Of a DNA stretch of 64,000 nucleotides, positions 23,971 to 33,036 are shown one piece after another. The DNA lies in assembly GCF_014653575.1 (NCBI RefSeq), contig NZ_BNAQ01000001.1, positions 1,327,626 to 1,391,625 on the forward strand, in the 5' to 3' direction. This DNA is from Sphingomonas glacialis. Lineage in GTDB: Bacteria; Pseudomonadota; Alphaproteobacteria; Sphingomonadales; Sphingomonadaceae. The notes beneath the pieces are model-generated. The model did not search any database and was not told the DNA's origin. It saw only the letters and a program-made list of their open reading frames with translations. The first letter of the stretch is position 1. Each line of letters starts with the position of its first letter. A program made the translations under genes and the position numbers.

Positions 23971-26900
23971 TTACCGCGCCTGCACCCGCCCGGTCCGCAC
24001 CAGCTTGCCCCAGCCGACGCTGCGCCCGCGCAACGCCTGCGTGATCGCCTTCAGCACGACATAATACATGATCTGGCGATAGCCGATCCGCTGCGGGATG
24101 AGCAGCCACAGCAAACGCCACTGCTCGCGCCGCTCGAGCGCGAAGGCGACCGTCGCCGCGAGCAAGTCGATCGCGGTGAACACCAGCCAATAGAGCAGCA
24201 TCTTGTCGACGTCGTGCTGCGTCTGCGCCCAGCCATGCGCCTGCACCGCGATATAGGTCATCACGAAGCTGACGATCAGCGCGAGATCGATGATCGGCGA
24301 GATCGCCGCAAAGACGATCTGGAACAGGATCGCCTGCGGCAAGCCGACGCGCGCGAGGCCCGCCGGGCGGCCGGTCGCCATGATGCTGCCATGCTTCCAC
24401 AGGCATTGCAGCGTGCCGAATGCCCAGCGGAAGCGCTGCTTGGCGAGGCCCTTGATCGTCTCGGGCGATTCGGTCCAGGCGATGGCGTATTGGTCGTAGG
24501 TCACCGCCCAACCCGCGCGCTGGATTGCGATGGTGAGATCCTGATCCTCGGCAAGTGTATCGTCCGGATAGCCGCCGACTTGCTGGATCGCCGCCAGCCG
24601 CCACGCGCCGACCGCGCCCGGCACCACCGTCATCGCGTTCATCCGCGCAAGCGCGCGCCGCTCGAGATTCTGCGCGGTGATATATTCGACCGCCTGGAAC
24701 TTGGTGAGCAGATTGACGCGATTGCCGACCTTGGCGTTGCCCGCGACCGCGCCGATCTTGGGATCGTCGAACCACCGCGCGAGACGCGCGATCGTCGTCG
24801 GCTCGAACTGCGTATCGGCGTCGAGCGCGATGACGATCTCGCCCGTCGCAAGCGCCAGCGCTTGGTTGAGCGCGCGCGCCTTGCCGCCATTCTCGAGCGT
24901 CAGCAACCGTACGCGCGGATCGCCCGCGAACGCCGAGGTCACGACTTCGCTCGTATCGTCGCTCGATCCATCGTCGATCACGATCACCTCGATCCGCACG
25001 TCGGTCGAGGCGAGCACGCCGCGCACCGCGCGTTCGATCACCAGTTCCTCGTTGAACGCCGGGATCATCACCGTGACGAAGCGGTTGGGGTCGATCGCCG
25101 GGAACACCGTCTTGCTCTCGCGCCGCGCCTGGATCAGCGCGAGCAGCGACAGGATCACCGCGCGCGCGATGCCGATGCTGATCGCGAAGAAGAAGATCCA
25201 GCCGAGCGCGACGACGCCGCCGCCGAGCACCGAGAAGATGAACAGATCGGTCTCCGCCGCCGCGCGGTCGGACGGCGAGAGCGTCGGCATCGCGACCGAC
25301 TTGGGAATCCCCGCAAGCGCCGACACCGGCACGAAGGTGTACCCCTTGGCGCGCAGCTGGTCGATGATCTGCGGCAGCGCGGCGACGGTTTCCGAGCGGT
25401 CGCCACCGGCGTCGTGGAGCAGCACGATGTTGCGGCTGCACTGCGGGTCGGGATTGGCCGCATCGCATTTGCCGTTGGGGTCGGTGACTTCGTCGACCGT
25501 CGCGTCGATGATCGACTGGACGCCCGGCCGTTTCCAGTCGCCCGGATCGACGTGCAGGCCGACCGAGATATAGCCGCGATCCTGCGCCATCAGCGCCGGA
25601 TCGATTTCGTCGGCGGTGCTCGGCTCGGCATCGCCGAAATAGGGCGCGCGGAACAGCCGCAGCGTGTGCCCGGTGAACGCCTGGAACAGCCGCTGCGTCG
25701 TGTTGAGCTGGAAGGTCGTCTCGGACTGCGAGGCGCCCGCCAGATTGGGATGGGTATAGGTATGGCTGCCGATCTCATGCCCCTCGGCGACCATGCGGTT
25801 GATCAGGCTGCGCTGCGTCAGCACGTTCTCGCCGATCACGAAGAAGGTGCCGGGCACCTTCTTTTGCTTGAGGATGTCGAGGATCTTGGGCGTCCAGGTC
25901 GGGTCGGGCCCGTCATCGAAGGTCAGCGCGACGAGACCCGGCTTGTAGCCGGTCCGCGCGACGACATAGGGCGAGGGCAACGTCTGGAAGGTGACGTTGC
26001 CGATCGCGCCGTCCTTGGTCACTTGCGCGCGACGCACGCCTTTGACGGGGACGCCCGCGATCTTGAGGATCTCTCCGCTGCCGTCGATATCGACATCGGT
26101 ACCCGCCGGAATGTTCTCGATCGCCGAGGCCGCAGGCAAGGTGCGATGCGCCCGCCCGAAGATCGACCACAGCCCCGGATCTTCCGACCCGAGCCGCCAC
26201 AGCCCGATCCCGCTCAAACCGACTTTCTGCAGCCAGCGCATCTGGTTGTACGCCGATGGCGCATCGAGCATCCACACGACGTGGCGGCTGCCCGCTTCCT
26301 CATAGGCAAAGCCGCTATTGCCGCTCTGCCGGTCGAAGGTCGGCATGGCGCTCGATTCGCGCGCGGCTTCCCAGGCTTCGTCGATCGCGAGCGGTTCGCC
26401 CGTGCCGTCGTGCCAGTTATAGGCGTAATTGCCGATCGCGACGACGATCTTGTCGCGCGGCACGTCGCGCACCGCGCGCGACACCGATTGCTCGAACCAG
26501 CTTTGCGATGCGATCGGCCCGGCCTCGCCGCTGATCTCGTGCTGGTCGTAGGCCATCAGTACGACGCGATCGACGACCTTGGCGAACGCGCCGATGTTCC
26601 AGCCGGGCTCGCCGCCCGCTTCGTCTTCCGCCGCGCCGACCGGCACCGCGATCCCGATCACCCAATTGCGCTTGGCGAAGCGCGCCTTGGTCTCGCGCAG
26701 GAAGGCGAGGAAATCCTGCTGTCCCTTGGGCGAAAGCTCCTCGAAATCGAAGAACGCGCCGCCTGCCCCGTTCGCGGCGAGCCACGGCTCGAGCGTATCC
26801 AGGAACTTCTTGCGCAGCTTGGGGTCGCGCAGCAGCGCTTCCATGCCGGCCGCATCCCATTTCCCGTCGATCGCATTCTGGATCATCGGCAGGATCAGCG

Positions 26901-27363
26901 GGCGTGGGCTCGCGCGGTTGATGATCTCGCGGCCCGCGGTGTCGCGGAACACGGTGATGTGATGGTTGGGGCCCGACACCGACACCCAGCCCGGCACGAG
27001 CCAGTCGAGCTCGCCGATATGGCGGCGCAGCGACGCGGTCGAGGACGGATCCCACGGCACATGGAAGGCGATCGCGAGCGGCTGATCGACCCCGACGCCG
27101 CGCGCGGGTGCACCGAGCAGCCGCGCATAGCCGCTAAGCCCGTGGCGCGCGCGGCGCAGCAGCGGCTCGTGCGGCGGCGGCAATTTGGTGATCGCCGCGT
27201 GCTCGGCCTCGACCGGGAGCAAGGGCGCGCGCGGCACCGCACCGATCGAAATCGCGAGCGCTGCCACCGCCATCACCACCAGCAGCACGAACGCCGCGAC
27301 CGCCATGGCGAACCGCCGGCGGCGCCGTCCCGAAGCATCGTAGAAAACGGGCGAGCGGCTCAT
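23971..27363 (-). CDS. Three-domain membrane protein: GH18-like, NodB polysaccharide deacetylase and GT2 glycosyltransferase
   Basis: The 1130-residue protein joins three enzymes. After a basic start and membrane helix (residues 20-43) comes a GH18-like domain (about 95-410) with GGAFFDFEEL (Glu208 as likely acid/base) and LMAYDQHE (269-276). Next is a NodB domain (about 470-690) with TFDDGPD (481-487), SHTYTHPN (533-540), RAPYFG and LLHDAGG, the metal-binding and catalytic motifs of chitooligosaccharide or poly-GlcNAc deacetylases. After two helices (705-745) comes a GT2 domain with IDDGSSDD, DADTQ (848-852), EDQD and QRFRW (976-980), the D,D,D,QxxRW set of processive synthases, then C-terminal helices. 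It probably makes, deacetylates and trims a beta-linked amino-sugar polymer. Topology puts hydrolase and deacetylase in the periplasm and GT2 in the cytoplasm. Confidence 0.9.
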   Translation of the reverse strand: MSRSPVFYDASGRRRRRFAMAVAAFVLLVVMAVAALAISIGAVPRAPLLPVEAEHAAITKLPPPHEPLLRRARHGLSGYARLLGAPARGVGVDQPLAIAFHVPWDPSSTASLRRHIGELDWLVPGWVSVSGPNHHITVFRDTAGREIINRASPRPLILPMIQNAIDGKWDAAGMEALLRDPKLRKKFLDTLEPWLAANGAGGAFFDFEELSPKGQQDFLAFLRETKARFAKRNWVIGIAVPVGAAEDEAGGEPGWNIGAFAKVVDRVVLMAYDQHEISGEAGPIASQSWFEQSVSRAVRDVPRDKIVVAIGNYAYNWHDGTGEPLAIDEAWEAARESSAMPTFDRQSGNSGFAYEEAGSRHVVWMLDAPSAYNQMRWLQKVGLSGIGLWRLGSEDPGLWSIFGRAHRTLPAASAIENIPAGTDVDIDGSGEILKIAGVPVKGVRRAQVTKDGAIGNVTFQTLPSPYVVARTGYKPGLVALTFDDGPDPTWTPKILDILKQKKVPGTFFVIGENVLTQRSLINRMVAEGHEIGSHTYTHPNLAGASQSETTFQLNTTQRLFQAFTGHTLRLFRAPYFGDAEPSTADEIDPALMAQDRGYISVGLHVDPGDWKRPGVQSIIDATVDEVTDPNGKCDAANPDPQCSRNIVLLHDAGGDRSETVAALPQIIDQLRAKGYTFVPVSALAGIPKSVAMPTLSPSDRAAAETDLFIFSVLGGGVVALGWIFFFAISIGIARAVILSLLALIQARRESKTVFPAIDPNRFVTVMIPAFNEELVIERAVRGVLASTDVRIEVIVIDDGSSDDTSEVVTSAFAGDPRVRLLTLENGGKARALNQALALATGEIVIALDADTQFEPTTIARLARWFDDPKIGAVAGNAKVGNRVNLLTKFQAVEYITAQNLERRALARMNAMTVVPGAVGAWRLAAIQQVGGYPDDTLAEDQDLTIAIQRAGWAVTYDQYAIAWTESPETIKGLAKQRFRWAFGTLQCLWKHGSIMATGRPAGLARVGLPQAILFQIVFAAISPIIDLALIVSFVMTYIAVQAHGWAQTQHDVDKMLLYWLVFTAIDLLAATVAFALERREQWRLLWLLIPQRIGYRQIMYYVVLKAITQALRGRSVGWGKLVRTGRVQAR

Positions 27364-27571
27364 GCGATCGGTGTCCTCAGGGTGAAAAGATTAGGCTCGC
27401 ATCGGTGCTTTGGCATGGCACAATCGCGACGCCAAGGTGACAAACGCTTCATCTGGCCCGACACAGTTTTCGACGGCACCCCATTCGGGCGCGCTGCCGT
27501 TCGACATTGGAGGTGTCTGCGCAGGTGCCTGCCGGAGACGCGCTCACGGCTGTTCGGGGCCAATGCTGCAA

Positions 27572-27648
27572 TGGTCGGGGCGATAGGATTCGAACCTACG
27601 ACCCCTGGACCCCGAGACCAGTGCGCTACCAGACTGCGCCACGCCCCG
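27572..27648 (-). tRNA. tRNA-Pro (anticodon CGG)
   Basis: The reverse strand folds as a 77-base tRNA: acceptor stem CGGGGCG with CGCCCCG, D arm with AGTCTGGTAGCGC, anticodon loop CTCGGGG giving CGG, T arm with GGTTCGAATCC, discriminator A and encoded CCA. The anticodon stem CTGGT/TCCAG has an unpaired T-T at its loop-closing pair (31-39). It reads CCG codons, abundant in this GC-rich genome. It stands alone. Confidence 0.95.
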
Positions 27649-27666
27649 ACACATTGCAGGGCGCAG

Positions 27667-27695
27667 CGCGTAGACCCCCGTCTCGCGACTATCAA
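27667..27695 (-). promoter_or_regulatory. Candidate promoter of tRNA-Pro
   Basis: On the reverse strand TTGATA and TACGCG lie 17 bases apart, about 20 bases upstream of the tRNA 5' end. The spacing is right; the -10 is only fair. Confidence 0.4.
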
Positions 27696-27761
27696 GCGGA
27701 AAATCGCCCCGCGTGCGCGCAATGCTCGACGCTGGCGCAATCGCGCTGCTACGCGGGCGGC

Positions 27762-28334
27762 ATGACCACCCTGGAAATCCTGGCGTTCGGGCTCGGGCTC
27801 GCCAATGTCACGCTCGTCGTGCTGCGCAGCATCTGGAACTACGTCTTCGGGCTGGCGATGGTCGCGCTGTATGCAGTCATCTTCGTCCATACCAAGCTTT
27901 ATAGCGACGCGCTGCTGCAAGTGTTCTTCTTCGTCGTGCAAATCTACGGCTGGTGGAACTGGTCGCGCGTCAAAGCCCAAACCGGCGAGATCGCGGTCGG
28001 CACCCTGCCGGACCGCGAGCGCCTCCTGTGGCTGGCGGCGGCGGCGGTGGGCAGCGCGGGCTGGGGCTATGCGATGTTCCGCTTCACCGATGCGTCCTTC
28101 CCCTGGCTCGATGCGACGCTGGCGATCGTCAGCGTCGTTGCACAGATCCTGCAGTCGCGGCGCAAGCTCGAGAGTTGGTGGCTGTGGATCGCGGTCGATA
28201 TCGGCTCGGTCGCGCTTTACGCGGCCAAGGGCCTGAAGCTGACGATGCTGCTTTATGCGATTTTCCTCGCGCTCGCGATCTGGGGGCTGATCGACTGGCG
28301 CCGCGTCGCGCGACGGACGGCGGTCGTCGCATGA
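27762..28334 (+). CDS. pnuC: Nicotinamide riboside transporter PnuC
   Basis: The 190-residue inner-membrane protein has six to seven hydrophobic helices and the PnuC features RSIWNYVFGLAMVALYA, FFFVVQIYGWWNW and WLWIAVDIGSVALYAAKGL. PnuC carries nicotinamide riboside by facilitated diffusion, with uptake made one-way by phosphorylation inside. ATG at 27762 (MTTLEILAFG) was chosen because the family similarity begins there. Its TGA overlaps the ATG of the next gene, which encodes the matching kinase, so the two are translationally coupled and form an NAD salvage pair. Confidence 0.93.
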   Translation: MTTLEILAFGLGLANVTLVVLRSIWNYVFGLAMVALYAVIFVHTKLYSDALLQVFFFVVQIYGWWNWSRVKAQTGEIAVGTLPDRERLLWLAAAAVGSAGWGYAMFRFTDASFPWLDATLAIVSVVAQILQSRRKLESWWLWIAVDIGSVALYAAKGLKLTMLLYAIFLALAIWGLIDWRRVARRTAVVA

Positions 28335-28846
28335 GCACGATCTGCCTGCACGGTCCCGAGAGCACGGGCAAATCGACGCTGATTCCGCAACTGGCGGCGC
28401 ACTTCGGAACGATCTTCGTGCCCGAATACGGCCGCACCTTCGCCGAGACGCACGGAACCGCGTTCACGATGGCCGATCTGGTCGAGATCGCGCAGCAGCA
28501 CGATGCGCAAACACTTGCGGCGCTGGCGACGGGCGCGGACCCACTGCTGCTCGATACCGATCCGTTGATGACCGCGGTGTGGGCCGACATGCTGTTCGGT
28601 CGTCGCGATCCGTGGTTCGACGCGTGGCACGGCAGTGCCGACCTGTATCTGCTGCTCGATATCGATTTGCCGTGGATCGACGACGGTACGCGGATGTTTG
28701 GCAGCGTGGCCGAGCGCCAGCGCTTCTTCGATCTGTCGCGCGCTGAGCTCGACCGGCGCGGCCTGCGGTATGCGATCGTTGGCGGTCAGGGCCCCGCGCG
28801 CCTCGCCGCCGCGCTGGCGGCGATCGCGGCGGCGGGGTTGGGCTGA
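28331..28846 (+). CDS. NadR-like ribosylnicotinamide kinase (AAA/P-loop ATPase)
   Basis: The 171-residue protein has a P-loop, HGPESTGKST (residues 7-16), and VPEYGRTFAE and LLDTDPLMTAVWADMLFG blocks, as in the C-terminal kinase domain of NadR. That domain phosphorylates nicotinamide riboside to NMN, trapping it after PnuC entry. There is no N-terminal helix-turn-helix or adenylyltransferase domain, so this is the stand-alone kinase form, not the full NadR regulator. It starts within the pnuC stop (ATGA overlap). Confidence 0.9.
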   Translation: MSTICLHGPESTGKSTLIPQLAAHFGTIFVPEYGRTFAETHGTAFTMADLVEIAQQHDAQTLAALATGADPLLLDTDPLMTAVWADMLFGRRDPWFDAWHGSADLYLLLDIDLPWIDDGTRMFGSVAERQRFFDLSRAELDRRGLRYAIVGGQGPARLAAALAAIAAAGLG

Positions 28847-28866
28847 CGCCGGGACGGCGATCCGCT

Positions 28867-28978
28867 TGGGCGCTCCCCAGCGAAGGCCGGGGCCCAGGAG
28901 CGGAACGACGGAGGCGCGCGGCCTCGCGAGATGATCGTGGCCTTCCCGACTGGGCCCCGGCCTTCGCCGGGGAGCCCA
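28867..28978. repeat. Palindromic repeat pair (variant of family A)
   Basis: TGGGCGCTCCCCAGCGAAGG and its near-complement CCTTCGCCGGGGAGCCCA lie about 110 bases apart, each carrying its own GGCCGGGGCCCA-type core. It fills the gap between the convergent kinase and peroxiredoxin genes and could end both transcripts. Confidence 0.7.
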
Positions 28979-29003
28979 TTTCAATGCTGCGAGGGTAGCC
29001 GGA

Positions 29004-29546
29004 TCAGCCCTTCTTGGCTTTCAGCGCCTTCACCGCGGCGAGCGTGCCGGTGATGTGCCCGGCCGGCGCCATGTCGGACAGGACATAGGCGATCTTGCCG
29101 TTCTTGCCGATCACGTACGAGGTGCGGTTGGTCCAGCCGGCCTTTTGCGGCAGCGCGACGTCATAGCCCGAGATCGTCGCCGGGGTCGCGAGACCGACCG
29201 GGAACTTGTCGCGGCATTCGACCGACGAGAATTCCTTGATCCGCTCGGCATTGCCCGCGGTCAGGCCGATCAGCGTCGCGCCCTGCTTGGTGAAGTCGTC
29301 GGCAGCTTCGGCGAAGGCGTGCGCCTCGGCAGTGCAGCCCGAGGTGAAGGCGGCGGGGAAGAAGTACAGCACGACCGGCCCCTTCTTGAGCGCTGCCGCC
29401 AGCGAGAACGGATGCGTCTTGCCGGCAAGCGCCGCCTCGGTCGAGAAGTTAGGCGCGGCATCGCCAACCTTGAGCGCAGCGCAGGCGGGCGCGGCGGCGA
29501 GGAGGGCGGCAGTGGCAGCGGCGATAAGCGGAACAGCGAACTTCAT
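29004..29546 (-). CDS. Secreted thiol peroxidase, AhpC/PrxQ (Bcp)-like
   Basis: The 180-residue protein has a signal peptide (residues 1-23, ending PACA) and a thioredoxin-fold peroxiredoxin domain. FFPAAFTSGCTAEAHAF carries the peroxidatic Cys71 (TSGCT in place of the usual TPGCT) and VECRDKFPVGLA holds a further cysteine. PrxQ enzymes reduce hydroperoxides with thioredoxin-like donors; this one would act in the periplasm. The ATG at 29546 has AGGAGACG upstream. The donor is unknown and no thioredoxin is nearby. TSGCT instead of TPGCT is a mild departure seen in some secreted relatives. Confidence 0.88.
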   Translation of the reverse strand: MKFAVPLIAAATAALLAAAPACAALKVGDAAPNFSTEAALAGKTHPFSLAAALKKGPVVLYFFPAAFTSGCTAEAHAFAEAADDFTKQGATLIGLTAGNAERIKEFSSVECRDKFPVGLATPATISGYDVALPQKAGWTNRTSYVIGKNGKIAYVLSDMAPAGHITGTLAAVKALKAKKG

Positions 29547-29632
29547 GGCATCGTCTCCTGGATAGCGCCGCATCCTACCGCGCCGGCTGGCGGTCCGCCA
29601 GCACGATCGGCACATCTGCGCCCCCCCCCCAA

Positions 29633-29728
29633 CCGTCACCCCGGCCTTGTGCCGGGGTCTACCGGGATGCCCAACGTGCCAGCGCAGAACGCGCGGCACG
29701 GTGGCCCCCGGCACCAGGCCGGGGCGAC
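29633..29728. repeat. Palindromic repeat pair (family A)
   Basis: The arms CCGTCACCCCGGCCTTGTGC and CACCAGGCCGGGGCGACG enclose CACCGGGATG-like and CGGCACGGTGG text as in the other family A pairs. A run of ten C precedes it. Confidence 0.8.
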
Positions 29729-29750
29729 GAAGAAAAGCTCGCCCCCAAAC

Positions 29751-29839
29751 CGTTCGGGCTGAGCCTGTCGAAGCACCCCTCGCCCAACGCGCCGCTCGCG
29801 TTTGCAGGGCAGCCCTTCGACACGCTCAGGGCGACCAGG
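29751..29839. repeat. Inverted repeat of the CTTCGACA type (family C)
   Basis: CGTTCGGGCTGAGCCTGTCG AAG and, 40 bases on in reverse, CCCTTCGACACGCTCAGGGCG form an inverted pair. This sequence type is widespread in sphingomonad and related genomes. It directly adjoins the family A element, so the whole gap 29547-29854 is repeat DNA apart from a peroxiredoxin promoter. Confidence 0.75.
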
Positions 29840-29854
29840 GAGAGTAGCGTCGCC

Positions 29855-30823
29855 CTACCGCGACGGCGCGAGCTTGGAGTTGAGCACCCACCCAACATTG
29901 TCGTTCTCGTCGGCGACCTCCCACCACATGCCGTCCTTGTTGCCGGTCGGGTAAACGATCGCGCCCGGCGGCAGCGTGCGCACCACCTTGCCCGCCGCAT
30001 TCGCCGCGCTGCGCAGCGCGACCGGGCCTTGCGTCGTGAAGGTCTTGGCGGGCGCGGCCTCTGCCGTCCCGGTGTCGCCGGGGCTGGTATAGCCGAGCCC
30101 CGTGACGAGCTTCGCATACGCCTGGATGAAGGCGAGCGTCACGATCCGCCCGATATCGGTATTGTCATACCCCCCGCCGACCACGCCGCCGCCGGCAAAA
30201 CCGCCGAACACCCCGCCGCCGCCGCCGAAGCTCAGGCTGTTCTTGGCGGCATAGCCATCCTCGGTCGCGAGCGTCTCGGTCGTGCGGACGTTGGTGATCG
30301 ACAGCACGACATTGGCTTCCATCTTGCGGCTGCGTAAGCCTCCGACAAGCCCACCGAACGGCCCGCCGATCAGCCCGCCGACGCCCGCCGCGACGCCGCT
30401 GCCGCTCGCGTTGCTGTTGGCGCCCTGCACTTCGGCCTGGAGCACGTAATCGGCCGCCTTGATCTGCCCCTGCCCGACATTGGCGCCGCGCTGGAGCCCG
30501 AGATCGCCACCGATGTCGCGCTCGCGCTGCGCCGCTTGCAGCCCGCTGCCGCGATCGACGATGTTGAAGCAGCCCGAACGCTGCACGAGCACCTTGAGCA
30601 GCTTCTGCGGAGGGGCAAGGCTGTACTGCGTCCAGCCGCGCGGATCGTCGCCATCGACGATCGAGATCGTGCCGTGCTTGCGCGCGCAGCGCGGCACGTC
30701 GTTCATCGTCGCCTCCTGCAGCTTCTGCGTGCCCGACGGCTTGGCCATCCGCTGCGCCCCCGCCTGCATCGGTACGCCGCTCAACACCGCCACGATCGCC
30801 ATTCCGGCCGTCAGTTTCGCCAT
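29855..30823 (-). CDS. Secreted CsgG/HfaB-like protein with C-terminal SH3 domain
   Basis: The 322-residue protein has a signal peptide (residues 1-23, AGAQ), a CsgG-like domain with [29 protein letters not shown] and [17 protein letters not shown], interrupted by glycine-rich segments ([15 protein letters not shown] and [15 protein letters not shown]), and a bacterial SH3 domain at the end (about 262-322, [20 protein letters not shown] and [14 protein letters not shown]). CsgG-type proteins form outer-membrane secretion pores for curli or holdfast anchors. There is no lipobox cysteine, unlike true CsgG, so it may be soluble in the periplasm. GGGGGTGG lies just upstream of the ATG at 30823. 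It is divergent from lepA. Confidence 0.8.
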   Translation of the reverse strand: MAKLTAGMAIVAVLSGVPMQAGAQRMAKPSGTQKLQEATMNDVPRCARKHGTISIVDGDDPRGWTQYSLAPPQKLLKVLVQRSGCFNIVDRGSGLQAAQRERDIGGDLGLQRGANVGQGQIKAADYVLQAEVQGANSNASGSGVAAGVGGLIGGPFGGLVGGLRSRKMEANVVLSITNVRTTETLATEDGYAAKNSLSFGGGGGVFGGFAGGGVVGGGYDNTDIGRIVTLAFIQAYAKLVTGLGYTSPGDTGTAEAAPAKTFTTQGPVALRSAANAAGKVVRTLPPGAIVYPTGNKDGMWWEVADENDNVGWVLNSKLAPSR

Positions 30824-30976
30824 GCCACCCCCGCTGAGAATCGTTACGCCTCCAATATCGAAAAGAGACCCGACGGCATAGGCGTATTGCGCCCTCGCGC
30901 GACGGGCTTTGTGCCCGGCCGCATGCGATGCTATGGGCCGCCTTTCCCTTTCCGCAGCACTCATCCGGGCGAATTC

Positions 30977-32782
30977 GTGACCCCTCTCCACACCATCCGC
31001 AATTTCTCGATCATCGCGCATATCGATCATGGCAAGTCGACGCTCGCCGACCGCCTGATCCAGGCGACGGGCGGCCTGACCGACCGCGAAATGTCCGAGC
31101 AAGTCCTTGATAACATGGACATCGAGAAAGAACGCGGGATCACCATCAAGGCGCAGACGGTGCGGCTTCGCTACACCGCGAAGGACGGCGTCGACTATAC
31201 GCTCAACCTGATGGACACGCCGGGGCATGTCGACTTCGCCTATGAAGTCAGCCGCTCGCTCGCCGCATGCGAAGGCGCGCTGCTCGTCGTCGATGCCGCG
31301 CAGGGTGTCGAAGCGCAGACGCTCGCCAACGTCTATCAGTCGATCGAGCACGATCACGAGATCATCCCGGTCATCAACAAGATCGATCTCCCCGCCGCCG
31401 ACGTCGACAAGGTCAAGGCCGAGATCGAGGAAGTGATCGGCCTCGACGCGAGCCAGGCCGTGCTCACCAGCGCCAAGGCCGGGATCGGCATCGCCGAAGT
31501 GCTCGAGGCGATCGTCACGCGCATCCCGCCGCCCAAGGGCGATGCCGATGCGCCGCTCAAGGCGATGCTCGTCGACAGCTGGTACGACCCGTATCTCGGC
31601 GTCGTCATCCTCGTGCGCGTGGTCGCGGGCGTCCTCAAGAAGGGCCAGCAGATCAAGTTCATGCAGGCCGGCACGCTCCATCTGGTCGACCGCGTCGGCT
31701 GCTTCCGCCCCAAGATCGAACAGCTCACCGATCTCGGTCCGGGCGAAATCGGCTTCATTACAGCCCAGATCAAGGAAGTCGCGCAGACCCGCGTCGGCGA
31801 CACGATCACCGACGCCAAGCGCCCTGCCCTGGAAGCACTGCCGGGCTTCAAGGAAGTCCAGCCGGTGGTCTTCTGCGGCCTGTTCCCGGTCGACGCCGCC
31901 GATTTCGAGAAACTGCGCGAGAGCATCAGCAAGCTGCGGCTCAACGACGCGAGCTTCTCGTTCGAGATGGAAACCAGCGCGGCGCTCGGCTTCGGCTTCC
32001 GCTGCGGCTTCCTGGGGCTGCTCCACCTCGAAATCATCCAGGAGCGCCTGACGCGCGAATACGATCTCGACCTCATCACCACCGCGCCGTCGGTGGTCTA
32101 TGACATCGAGCTGACGCACAATGGCGGGACGATCGAGCTCCACAACCCCGCCGACATGCCCGATCCCAACAAGATCCTGAGCATTTCCGAGCCGTGGATC
32201 CAGGCGGTGATCTACGTCCCCGACGAATATCTCGGCAGCGTGCTGAAACTCTGCCAGGACCGCCGCGGGATCCAGAAGGACCTCACCTATGTCTCCGGCC
32301 GCGCGCAGGCGACCTACGAGCTGCCGCTCAACGAAGTCGTGTTCGATTTCTACGACCGGCTGAAGTCGCTGTCGAAGGGCTATGCCAGCTTCGACTACAC
32401 GCAGATCGGCAAGCGCGAGGGCGACCTCGTCAAGATGAGCATCCTCGTCAACGAGGAGCCGGTCGACGCGCTGTCGATGATCGTCCACCGCGGCACCGCT
32501 GAGGTGCGCGGGCGCGGCATGGTCGAGCGCCTCAAGGACCTCATCCCGCGGCACCTGTTCAAGATCCCGATTCAGGCGGCGATCGGCGGCAAGGTGATCG
32601 CGCGCGAGACGATCAGCGCGATGCGCAAGGACGTGACCGCGAAATGCTATGGCGGCGATGCCAGCCGCAAGCGCAAGCTGCTCGACAAGCAGAAGAAGGG
32701 CAAGCTCAAGATGCGCGAGTACGGGAGCGTGAGCATCCCGCAGGAGGCATTTATTGCGGCGTTGAGGATGGGGGAAGAGTGA
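30977..32782 (+). CDS. lepA: Elongation factor 4 (LepA), translational GTPase
   Basis: The 601-residue GTPase starts [20 protein letters not shown] with a GTG start at 30977. It has G1 [10 protein letters not shown]2 [10 protein letters not shown]3 DTPGH and G4 NKID, followed by the EF-G-like domains and the LepA-specific C-terminus ([24 protein letters not shown] text and the basic [14 protein letters not shown]). LepA remodels stalled or mis-translocated ribosomes and aids 30S assembly. The frame is open upstream but only the GTG start gives the family N-terminus. The length matches the family. Confidence 0.97.
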   Translation: MTPLHTIRNFSIIAHIDHGKSTLADRLIQATGGLTDREMSEQVLDNMDIEKERGITIKAQTVRLRYTAKDGVDYTLNLMDTPGHVDFAYEVSRSLAACEGALLVVDAAQGVEAQTLANVYQSIEHDHEIIPVINKIDLPAADVDKVKAEIEEVIGLDASQAVLTSAKAGIGIAEVLEAIVTRIPPPKGDADAPLKAMLVDSWYDPYLGVVILVRVVAGVLKKGQQIKFMQAGTLHLVDRVGCFRPKIEQLTDLGPGEIGFITAQIKEVAQTRVGDTITDAKRPALEALPGFKEVQPVVFCGLFPVDAADFEKLRESISKLRLNDASFSFEMETSAALGFGFRCGFLGLLHLEIIQERLTREYDLDLITTAPSVVYDIELTHNGGTIELHNPADMPDPNKILSISEPWIQAVIYVPDEYLGSVLKLCQDRRGIQKDLTYVSGRAQATYELPLNEVVFDFYDRLKSLSKGYASFDYTQIGKREGDLVKMSILVNEEPVDALSMIVHRGTAEVRGRGMVERLKDLIPRHLFKIPIQAAIGGKVIARETISAMRKDVTAKCYGGDASRKRKLLDKQKKGKLKMREYGSVSIPQEAFIAALRMGEE

Positions 32783-32920
32783 GGCCCGAGCCTAACGAAA
32801 GGATTGCGCAGCAATCGGGTCGTTAGACGAGGATCAGCCGAACTCCGGCCGGCGGCGCCAAAGCGTCGTCCGACGACGCGGCTTTGCCGCGGCGCGCTCC
32901 ACACCCCGCCGCCCTCCAAG

Positions 32921-33016
32921 CGTCACCCCGGGCCCGTCCCGGGGTCCACCGGGATGCGCACGCTGCCAGCGAGGCGCGCGCGGCACGGTGGACCCCGGGA
33001 CAAGGCCGGGGTGACG
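32921..33016. repeat. Palindromic repeat pair (family A)
   Basis: GCGTCACCCCGGGCCCGTCC and CAAGGCCGGGGTGACGAGG enclose CACCGGGATGCGC and CGGCACGGTGG. It lies between lepA and the convergent gene that ends at 33037. Confidence 0.8.
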
Positions 33017-33036
33017 AGGGAGGAGCGAGCCCCCCC

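Noticed and set aside
23557..27765. A 1402-codon plus-strand frame across the porin, polysaccharide enzyme and tRNA
   Set aside because: It overlaps real genes on the other strand, has Arg/Asp-rich shadow composition and crosses a tRNA gene.
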